Shown piece after piece: positions 58,154-64,000 of a stretch of 64,000 bases of DNA; position 1 is the first letter of the stretch, and every line of letters starts with the position of its first letter. Position numbers and translations under genes: made by a program. The notes under the pieces are model-generated. The model saw only the letters and a list, made by a program, of their open reading frames with translations, had not been told where the DNA came from and did not search any database. The DNA is from Rhodanobacteraceae bacterium. Lineage in GTDB: Bacteria; Pseudomonadota; Gammaproteobacteria; Xanthomonadales; Rhodanobacteraceae. The stretch is taken from contig JAACZU010000001.1 of NCBI GenBank assembly GCA_009996615.1, positions 124,001 to 188,000 on the forward strand, read 5' to 3'.

Positions 58154-58831
58154 ATGCCGTCGCCGCCACTCACCGTCGCGATCCTCGCCGGCGGCGCGGC
58201 GAGCCGGGTCGGCGGCCGCGACAAGGGCCTTGAGATCCTCGGCGGCCGCCCGCTAGTCGCCTGGGTCGTCGAGGCGATCCGTCAAATGGACGACGCGCTC
58301 GCGCTCAAGCCCCTCCCTTCAAGGGGAGGGTTGGGTGGGGATGGTGTTGATTCACAGCACGACCCGCTTGCCGCAGGCGAGCTCCTGATCGTCGCCAACC
58401 GTCACCGCGACGCCTATTCGAAGTACGCGCGCACGATTCCCGATGTAACCCCCGGCTTCCGCGGTCCGCTCGCCGGCATCGCCGCCGCGCTCGCCGCCTG
58501 CGCGACGCCGTGGTTGCTGACCGTGCCGGTCGATTGCCCGACACCGCCATCCGATCTGGCTGCGCGCCTGCTCGGCGCGGCGCGCATACACGACGGCGAT
58601 GCCTTCGTCGCGCACGACGGCGAGCGCCGCCAGCCGTTGTTCGCGCTGTACCGGCGCGAGCTGGCCGCATCGGCGGCAGCCGGCGTCGCGGCCGGGCAGG
58701 GCGTGTGGCAGTGGCAGCAGGCGATCGGTGCGCGCGAGCTTGATTTCGGCGACCGCCGCGCGCAGTTTCGCAACCTCAATACGCCCGAGGATTTCGCCGC
58801 CCATGCCGCAGAGCACGACCTCGACCGCTGA
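58154..58831 (+). CDS. mobA: Molybdenum cofactor guanylyltransferase MobA with in-frame repeat insertion
   Basis: A 225-residue MobA that attaches GMP to molybdopterin. AILAGGAASRVGGRDKGLEI is the nucleotide-binding loop, VPVDCPTPPSD the metal-binding Asp segment, GERRQPLFALYRREL and FRNLNTPEDFAAH typical C-terminal blocks. Between EAIRQMDD and ELLIVANRHRDAY, where other MobA proteins run directly on, there are about 27 extra residues (LALKPLPSRGGLGGDGVDSQ and the next few). These are the translation of the palindromic repeat at 58305-58348. The frame is kept, so a longer but probably functional protein results. The next gene starts before its stop. Confidence 0.88.
   Translation: MPSPPLTVAILAGGAASRVGGRDKGLEILGGRPLVAWVVEAIRQMDDALALKPLPSRGGLGGDGVDSQHDPLAAGELLIVANRHRDAYSKYARTIPDVTPGFRGPLAGIAAALAACATPWLLTVPVDCPTPPSDLAARLLGAARIHDGDAFVAHDGERRQPLFALYRRELAASAAAGVAAGQGVWQWQQAIGARELDFGDRRAQFRNLNTPEDFAAHAAEHDLDR
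58305..58348 (+). repeat. Copy of the palindromic repeat inside mobA
   Basis: CAAGCCCCTCCCTTCAAGGG (58305-58324) continuing GAGGGTTGGGTGGGGATGG. It is almost identical to the left end of the hisC-aroA element at 32487-32525 and contains the same CTCCC-TTCAA-GGGGAG palindrome. It is translated as part of mobA without a stop or frameshift. Confidence 0.85.
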
Positions 58832-60053
58832 CTTTCCGCAGCGCCTGTCCGTCGACGAGGCGCGCGCGCGCGTGCGTGCACTGTGCGCGCAGCGGCGCCT
58901 GCCGGCCGAGGATGTCGCGCTCGATGCCGCGCTCGGCCGCGTGCTCGCCGCCGACCTCGTTGCGCCGCTCGACCAGCCGCCGTTCGCGAACTCGGCGATG
59001 GACGGCTATGCGCTGCGTGGCGTCGAGCTGCCGGCGCACGGCGAGCGTGCATTCCGCCTCGCCGGCGCCGTGCTCGCCGGTGCGCGCACCGCGCCGGCCT
59101 GCGGCCCGGGCGAGTGCATCCGCATCACCACCGGCGCGCCGCTGCCACCGGGCGCCGACACGGTCGTGATCAAGGAAAACGTACGCAGCGAAGGCGATGC
59201 GGTGGTCGTCGCGGCCGGCGAGCGCGCCGGCGCGAACGTGCGCCCGGCCGGCGAGGACTGGCGTCGCGGCGAGGTCGTGCTGCGCGCCGGCGACGTGCTG
59301 ACGCCGGCGCGGCTCGGCGTGCTCGCCGCCGCCGGCGTCGCGCAGGCCAGCGTCGCGCGGCGGCCGCGCGTGGCGCTGTTCGTGACTGGCGACGAGCTGG
59401 TGCCGCCGGCGCAGCCGCTCGGCTTCGGCCAGATCCACGACAGCAACCGCTACAGCCTCGGCGGCCTGCTGCGCGCTGCCGGCATCGAACCGGTGCAGGT
59501 CGCGCACCTGCGCGACGATCCCGACGCGTTGCGCACAGCGCTGCGCGAGGCCGGTGCGCACTGCGACCTGATCCTCAGCAGCGGCGGCGTCTCGGCCGGC
59601 GAGGCCGACTTCCTGCCGGGCCTGGTCGCCGCGCTCGGCCGCGTGCATTTCTGGAAGGTGCGCATGAAGCCGGGCATGCCGCTGCTGTGCGGCGAGATCG
59701 GCCAGGCGCTGGTGTTTGCGTTGCCCGGCAACCCGGTGTCGACGATCGCGACGTTCCTCGCGCTGGTGCAACCGGCGCTGCTCGCGCTGCAGGGCGCGCG
59801 CGTCGAGGCGCATGTGCGCCGTGCGCGCCTGGCCGCGCCGATCGCGAAGAAGCACGACCGCGCCGAGTTCCTGCGCGCCGCGCTCGAATCGCGCGACGAC
59901 GGCGCGCTGTGGGCGACGCCGTTGCGCCAGCAGGGCTCGGGCATGTTGCGCGGCGTCGCCGAGGCCGATGCGCTGATCGTCGTGCCGGAAACCGTGCATG
60001 AACTCGCGGCCGGCGCGGTCGTGGAAATCCTGCCGCTGCCGGGCCTATGCTGA
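58803..60053 (+). CDS. moeA: Molybdopterin molybdenumtransferase MoeA
   Basis: A 416-residue MoeA that inserts molybdate into adenylated molybdopterin. FANSAMDGYALRG near residue 60, GECIRITTGAPLPPGADTVVIKE, RPRVALFVTGDELVPP, HDSNRYSLGGLL, SSGGVSAGEADFLP and FALPGNPVSTIATFLALV are the catalytic and structural signatures. ATG 58803 overlaps the mobA 3' end by 29 bases. The mobA-moeA pair is followed after a repeat-containing gap by moeB. Confidence 0.94.
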   Translation: MPQSTTSTADFPQRLSVDEARARVRALCAQRRLPAEDVALDAALGRVLAADLVAPLDQPPFANSAMDGYALRGVELPAHGERAFRLAGAVLAGARTAPACGPGECIRITTGAPLPPGADTVVIKENVRSEGDAVVVAAGERAGANVRPAGEDWRRGEVVLRAGDVLTPARLGVLAAAGVAQASVARRPRVALFVTGDELVPPAQPLGFGQIHDSNRYSLGGLLRAAGIEPVQVAHLRDDPDALRTALREAGAHCDLILSSGGVSAGEADFLPGLVAALGRVHFWKVRMKPGMPLLCGEIGQALVFALPGNPVSTIATFLALVQPALLALQGARVEAHVRRARLAAPIAKKHDRAEFLRAALESRDDGALWATPLRQQGSGMLRGVAEADALIVVPETVHELAAGAVVEILPLPGLC

Positions 60054-60107
60054 TTTGGGCCGAGGGCTGAAAAACGTCGTGGTTTTACGTAAAGCGGGAA
60101 TGCGACG

Positions 60108-60152
60108 ACCGAACACCATCCCCACCCAACCCTCCAATTGAAGGGGGGGGCT
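60108..60152 (-). repeat. Further copy of the palindromic repeat between moeA and moeB
   Basis: ACCGAACACCATCCCCACCC (60108-60127) followed by AACCCTCCAATTGAAGGGGG. It matches the right end of the hisC-aroA element, including the adjoining CGAACACCATCCCC, with AATT replacing the CTTG centre, so the palindrome is slightly degraded. It lies in the 167-base moeA-moeB gap, which holds nothing else I can name. Confidence 0.8.
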
Positions 60153-60220
60153 GAAGAGCCGCCGGATACGACCGCGGCCATATCGCCCGCGGGCTGATTT
60201 AGACGTTGCTTTCCGAACCG

Positions 60221-61375
60221 ATGAATGCAGTGACCGACAATCTTTCCACCGACACCGGCCCGGCCGAGATCGATCCGGCCGAGGCGCTCGCACGCCAGCG
60301 TGCCGGCGCGCTGTTGCTCGACGTGCGCGAGGACGATGAACGTGCCGGTGGTTTCCCGGCCGGTTCCAGCGGTGTGCCGCGCGGCGAGCTGGCTGCGCGC
60401 ATCGCCGCGGTCGCGCCGGATCGCACACGACCGATCCTGACGATCTGCGCCAGCGGCCGGCGTTCGCTGCTCGCGCTCGAGACGCTGCGCGAACTCGGCT
60501 ACGCGCGGTGCGCCTCGGTGCGCGGCGGGTTTGCGCGCTGGCAGGCCGATGGCTTGCCGGTCGAGGCCGGCGTGCTCGGCGCCGACGCGGCCGAGCGCTA
60601 TGCGCGCCACCTCGTGCTGCCGGAGGTCGGCGTTGCTGGCCAGCAGCGCCTCGGCAACGCGCGCGTCGCGCTGATCGGCGCCGGCGGCCTCGGCGCGCCG
60701 GCGGCGCTGTACCTGGCGTCGGCTGGCGTCGGCCGCCTGACCCTGATCGACGACGACCGCGTCGAGCGCTCGAACCTGCAGCGCCAGGTGATCCATGCCG
60801 ACGCGCGCATCGGCGCGCTGAAGGTCGAGTCCGCGCGGCAGACGCTGAACGCGCTGAATCCCTCGGTCCGCGTCGTGACGCACGCCGAACGGCTGTGTGC
60901 AGCCAACGTAGAGGCGCTGATCGGCGACCACGACCTCGTCATCGACGGCGCCGACAACTTCCCGACGCGCTACCTGCTCGACGCCGCCTGCCAGCAACTG
61001 AAGCTGCCGCTGGTCTATGGCGCGGTGCACCGCTTCAGCGGCCAGGTCAGCGTGTTCGATCCGCGCCGGGCCGACTCGCCGTGCTACCGCTGTCTGTTCC
61101 CGCAGCCGCCATCGGCGGCCGAGGCGCCCAACTGCAGCGAGGCCGGCGTGCTCGGTGTGCTGCCCGGCGTGATCGGCCTGCTGCAGGCGACCGAGGCGTT
61201 GAAACTCCTGCTCGGTATCGGCGAACTGCTGGTCGGCCGGCTGCTGTGCTTCGACGCGCTGGCCGGCTCGTTCCGCGAGCTGCGCCTGCCGCGCGATCCG
61301 GGCTGCCCCGGCTGCGGCGCCGACGCACGCTTCGTCGGCTACGAGGACCTCGCCCAGGTCTGCGCGGCAGATTGA
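60221..61375 (+). CDS. moeB: Molybdopterin-synthase adenylyltransferase MoeB with N-terminal rhodanese domain
   Basis: A 384-residue protein. An N-terminal rhodanese domain (about 10-115) has its active-site cysteine in ILTICASGRRSLLALE. A ThiF/MoeB E1-like domain follows (from ERYARHLVLPEVG, about 127): ALIGAGGLGAPAALYLASAG, DDDRVERSNLQRQVIH, GADNFPTRYLLDAAC, with zinc cysteines in CYRC and CPGC. It adenylates the MoaD C-terminus and could also provide the persulfide sulfur. Fused MoeB/MOCS3-type proteins usually carry rhodanese at the C-terminus, so the order here is reversed. ATG 60221; a TTG at 60206 is possible. Confidence 0.92.
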   Translation: MNAVTDNLSTDTGPAEIDPAEALARQRAGALLLDVREDDERAGGFPAGSSGVPRGELAARIAAVAPDRTRPILTICASGRRSLLALETLRELGYARCASVRGGFARWQADGLPVEAGVLGADAAERYARHLVLPEVGVAGQQRLGNARVALIGAGGLGAPAALYLASAGVGRLTLIDDDRVERSNLQRQVIHADARIGALKVESARQTLNALNPSVRVVTHAERLCAANVEALIGDHDLVIDGADNFPTRYLLDAACQQLKLPLVYGAVHRFSGQVSVFDPRRADSPCYRCLFPQPPSAAEAPNCSEAGVLGVLPGVIGLLQATEALKLLLGIGELLVGRLLCFDALAGSFRELRLPRDPGCPGCGADARFVGYEDLAQVCAAD

Positions 61376-61409
61376 CCCGCCCGTTACCGCACTGCCGGCG
61401 TACGTGCGC

Positions 61410-61415
61410 GATAAT
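61410..61415 (+). promoter_or_regulatory. Candidate -10 box (GATAAT) for the CoA-transferase gene
   Basis: GATAAT followed by CGCGCTTTT, 30 bases before the ATG at 61445 and inside the 69-base gap after moeB. No clear -35 is seen. The placement fits a promoter; evidence is positional only. Confidence 0.35.
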
Positions 61416-61444
61416 CGCGCTTTTGCCACCGCCCGTTTCCGCCC

Positions 61445-62962
61445 ATGCCTACCGAACGCATCTTCCATCCGCGCCTGCGCGAGCGCCTGATGTCGGCCGA
61501 CGAAGCTGCCGCGCTGATCCAGCCCGGCGAAACCGTCGCGATGAGCGGCTTCACCGGCTCGGGCTATCCGAAGGCGGTGCCGCAGGCGCTGGCGCGGCGC
61601 ATCGAGCAGGTCAAGGCGGCCGGCACGCCGTTCCAGGTGCGCGTGCTGACCGGCGCCTCGACCGCGCCGGAACTCGACGGCGCGCTGGCCAAGGTCGATG
61701 GCATGGCGCTGCGCCTGCCGTTTCAGTCCGATCCGGAGGCGCGCACGCGCATCAACCACGGGCGCATGGAATACATCGACATGCACCTCAGTCACGTCGC
61801 GCAGCAGACCTGGTTCGGCTTCTTCGGCGAGATCGACACCGCCGTGGTCGAGGTGACCGCGATCCGCGAAGACGGCACGCTGGTGCCGTCGACCTCGGTC
61901 GGAAACAACAAGACCTGGCTCGACCTCGCGCGCAAGGTCATCCTCGAGGTCAACGACTGGCAGCCGGAAGGCATCGACGGCATGCACGATGTCTACTACG
62001 GCACCGCGCGGCCGCCGCACCGCAAGCCTATCCCGTTGGTGAACCCGGACGACCGCATCGGCGAGCGCTACCTGCGCTGCGATCCGGACAAGGTCGTGGC
62101 GGTCGTGCGCACGAATGCACCGGACCGCAACAGCCCGTTCGCGCCGATCGACGAGGCCAGCCGGCGCATCGCCGGCTACCTGGTCGAGTTCCTGCAGCAT
62201 GAGATCGCACTGGGGCGCCTGCCGGGCAATCTGTTGCCGCTGCAGTCGGGCGTGGGCAACATCCCGAACGCGGTGCTGGCTGGCCTCGCCGACAGCGGCC
62301 TGCGCGGCCTCAACGCCTACACCGAGGTGATCCAGGACGGCATGCTCGACCTGTTGCGCTCGGGCGTGCTGGCCAGCGCCTCCTGCACCGGCTTCGCGCT
62401 GAGCCCGGCCGCCAGCGAGGAGTTCAAGCGCAACGTCGAGTTCTACCGCGAGCGCATCATCATGCGCACGCAGGAGATCTCGAACCATCCCGAACTCGTG
62501 CGCCGGCTCGGCTGCATCGCGATGAACGGCATGATCGAGGCCGACCTGTACGGCAACGTCAACTCGACCCACGTCATGGGCAGCCGCATCCAGAACGGCA
62601 TCGGCGGCTCCGGCGACTTTGCGCGCAACGGCTTCCTGTCGGTGTTCCTGAGCCCGAGCACGGCCAAGCACGGCACGATCTCGGCGCTGGTGCCGATGGT
62701 CAGCCACGTCGACCACACCGAGCACGACGTGTCGGTGATCGTCACCGAACAGGGCCTGGCCGACCTGCGCGGGCTGTCGCCCAAGCAGCGCGCGCGCACG
62801 CTGCTCGCGCACTGCGTGCATCCGGACTACCGTGACGCGCTGCAGGACTATTTCGACCGCGCCTGCCGCGACAGCTTCGGCAAGCACACGCCGCACCTGC
62901 TGCAGGAGGCGCTGTCCTGGCACCAGCGCTGGCTCGACACCGGCGACATGCGCGTAGGCTGA
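61445..62962 (+). CDS. Acetyl-CoA hydrolase / acetate-succinate CoA-transferase
   Basis: A 505-residue class I CoA-transferase of the Ach1/AarC type. AMSGFTGSGYPKAVPQALA is the N-terminal glycine-rich CoA loop, the catalytic glutamate is in GLNAYTEVIQDGMLD, and GNVNSTHVMGSRIQNGIGG then GDFARNG forms the second CoA contact. It swaps CoA between succinate, acetate and related acids, recycling acetate into acetyl-CoA. Together with the ligase operon at 2253 it suggests active short-chain acid metabolism. The exact donor cannot be assigned. Confidence 0.92.
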   Translation: MPTERIFHPRLRERLMSADEAAALIQPGETVAMSGFTGSGYPKAVPQALARRIEQVKAAGTPFQVRVLTGASTAPELDGALAKVDGMALRLPFQSDPEARTRINHGRMEYIDMHLSHVAQQTWFGFFGEIDTAVVEVTAIREDGTLVPSTSVGNNKTWLDLARKVILEVNDWQPEGIDGMHDVYYGTARPPHRKPIPLVNPDDRIGERYLRCDPDKVVAVVRTNAPDRNSPFAPIDEASRRIAGYLVEFLQHEIALGRLPGNLLPLQSGVGNIPNAVLAGLADSGLRGLNAYTEVIQDGMLDLLRSGVLASASCTGFALSPAASEEFKRNVEFYRERIIMRTQEISNHPELVRRLGCIAMNGMIEADLYGNVNSTHVMGSRIQNGIGGSGDFARNGFLSVFLSPSTAKHGTISALVPMVSHVDHTEHDVSVIVTEQGLADLRGLSPKQRARTLLAHCVHPDYRDALQDYFDRACRDSFGKHTPHLLQEALSWHQRWLDTGDMRVG

Positions 62963-63022
62963 CGCGCCGGCTCTCGCAGGCCGGCCGGCGCCATCGGGCC
63001 GGCCGCGCGATGCGCGTCCAGC

Positions 63023-63319
63023 CTACGCGTGCCGCTTCTGCGCCGCTTCGAACGCGGCCAGTTGCTCGGGCGTGGCGTCCTTCTGGTGCTTCGCCTTCCA
63101 CGCCGCGAACGGCTCGCCGTAGATGCGCTCGCGCGCGGCGTCCTTGTCGAGTTCGACGCCGCGTTCGGCGGCCGCTTCGCGGTACCAGTCGGCCAGGCAG
63201 TTGCGGCAGAAGCCGGCGGTGATCATCAGGTCGATGTTCTGCACGTCGCTGCGCGTGCGCAGGTGCGTGAGCAGGCGGCGGAACGCGGCGGCTTCCAGTT
63301 CGGTGTCGGGCGAGGTCAT
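63023..63319 (-). CDS. DUF1244 family protein
   Basis: A 98-residue protein of the DUF1244 family. LEAAAFRRLLTHLRTRSDVQ, NIDLMITAGFCRNCLADWYRE with its two cysteines (CRNC), and RERIYGEPFAAWKAKHQ are the conserved blocks. The function is unknown; the helical fold and CxxC are constant. ATG 63319 is preceded by the divergent folD promoter region. The longer upstream open frame runs antisense to folD and is not coding. Confidence 0.9.
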   Translation of the reverse strand: MTSPDTELEAAAFRRLLTHLRTRSDVQNIDLMITAGFCRNCLADWYREAAAERGVELDKDAARERIYGEPFAAWKAKHQKDATPEQLAAFEAAQKRHA

Positions 63320-63380
63320 GGGGCGTGTCCAGGGGCGTGCGATGGGGCGGCGTGGTTTGAGCGGCACGACGCGGCCGTGG

Positions 63381-63386
63381 AATAAT
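63381..63386 (+). promoter_or_regulatory. Candidate -10 box (AATAAT) for folD
   Basis: AATAAT followed by GCGCGTTTTC, 24 bases before the folD ATG, in the divergent gap to the DUF1244 gene. It shares the AATGCGC extension with other candidate promoters here. No convincing -35. Confidence 0.35.
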
Positions 63387-63409
63387 GCGCGTTTTCGGCT
63401 GGATCCCCA

Positions 63410-64000
63410 ATGACCGCGCGACTTCTCGATGGCCGCCGCATCGCCGATGAAGTGCTCGATGGCGTCGCCGCGCGGGTCAGGGCGCGCGCGGCCGCCGGCC
63501 AGCGCGTGCCGGGCCTGGCGGTGATCCTGGTCGGCGCCGATCCGGCCTCGGCCGTGTACGTGCGCAACAAGCGCCGCGCCTGCAAGCACGTCGGCTTCCG
63601 TTCGTTCGACTACGACCTGCCGGCGACCACCGGCGAGGCCGAGCTGGTTGCGCTGATCGACCGCCTGAACACCGACCCGGACGTGCACGGCATCCTGCTG
63701 CAATTGCCGCTGCCACCCGGCATCAACGCGACCGCGCTGATCGACCGCATCGACGCGCGCAAGGACGTCGACGGCTTCCAGGCCGAGAACGTCGGTCGCC
63801 TCGCGCTGCGCCAGCGCGGCCTGCGGCCGTGCACGCCGAAGGGCGTGATGACGCTGCTCGCGCACACCGATCGCCCGGTGCGCGGCCGCGATGCGGTCGT
63901 GGTCGGCGTGTCCAACCACGTCGGCCGGCCGCTGATCCTAGAGCTGCTGCTGGCCGGCTGCACGACCACGGCCTGCCACAAGTTCACCGCCGACCTCGCG
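63410..64000 (+). CDS. folD: Methylenetetrahydrofolate dehydrogenase/cyclohydrolase FolD, 3' end cut off
   Basis: The first 197 residues of a protein usually about 285 long. [41 protein letters not shown] (substrate Tyr and Lys region), [21 protein letters not shown] and [14 protein letters not shown], then [11 protein letters not shown] and the NADP fold starting [19 protein letters not shown]. The usual Arg/Ser segment reads [10 protein letters not shown]. It interconverts one-carbon folate forms. The reading frame is still open at base 64000. Confidence 0.96.
   Translation, partial: MTARLLDGRRIADEVLDGVAARVRARAAAGQRVPGLAVILVGADPASAVYVRNKRRACKHVGFRSFDYDLPATTGEAELVALIDRLNTDPDVHGILLQLPLPPGINATALIDRIDARKDVDGFQAENVGRLALRQRGLRPCTPKGVMTLLAHTDRPVRGRDAVVVGVSNHVGRPLILELLLAGCTTTACHKFTADLA

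Overview
The window is 64 kb of high-GC chromosome, densely packed and largely core metabolism. Gene content and order (lapAB next to serC-pheA-hisC-aroA-cmk-rpsA-ihfB, rlmN-pilW-rodZ, yfgM-bamB-der, a TIGR02999-type ECF sigma factor with a TPR kinase, and the dispersed repeats described below) point to a gammaproteobacterium of the Xanthomonadales/Lysobacterales, possibly the Dokdonella/Rhodanobacter side. That placement is inference from gene order, not a database match. No tRNA, rRNA, CRISPR array, prophage or complete insertion sequence was seen.

Region by region. 1-2.25 kb is an accessory patch: a DUF2950 gene running in from the left, a higBA toxin-antitoxin pair with a perfect palindromic operator, and remnants of a DUF2442 gene and of a probable DNA-methyltransferase C-terminus next to a REP pair. 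2.25-7.5 kb is one tightly overlapping operon: acyl-CoA ligase, fused E1 alpha-beta, lipoylated E2 and a free acyl carrier protein, followed by a membrane-anchored BLUF photoreceptor. 8.3-12.6 kb holds transporters and small housekeeping or unknown genes. 12.5-16 kb is an ECF sigma factor coupled to a Ser/Thr kinase with TPRs. 16.6-17.3 kb is a CsgG-like protein with a strong terminator. 17.5-25.9 kb brings together rluB-scpB-scpA and, divergently, yciI-bolA-smc-zipA, that is, chromosome condensation and division. 26-27.7 kb has an acyl-CoA-binding protein, a PHA-system protein and a double-FHA protein. 27.8-37.3 kb is the amino-acid/shikimate and ribosomal supercluster serC-serA-pheA-hisC-aroA-cmk-rpsA-ihfB, interrupted by a highly structured repeat element of about 490 bp. 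37.4-42.8 kb is lapA-lapB and a surface-polysaccharide set (WecA/WbpL-like, CapD/WbpM-like, GalU). 43-46.4 kb carries a Cys/Met PLP enzyme, a lipoprotein, CsaA and a YkgJ protein. 46.5-50.9 kb is a beta-oxidation module with a PsrA-like repressor and its operator. 51.1-58.1 kb is ndk-rlmN-pilW-rodZ-yfgM-bamB-der. 58.2-61.4 kb is molybdopterin metabolism (mobA-moeA-moeB). 61.4-64 kb has an acetate/succinate CoA-transferase, a DUF1244 protein and the start of folD.

The most unusual signals are: (i) a family of palindromic repeats, one copy inserted in frame inside mobA and two others flanking a chain of five hairpins between hisC and aroA; (ii) the ligase/E1/E2/ACP operon, which looks like a dehydrogenase complex wired to a dedicated carrier protein; (iii) a tiny two-helix membrane protein with foreign-looking codon use, whose stop codon overlaps the start of the PLP enzyme; and (iv) the REP-associated gene remnants in the first 2.2 kb.
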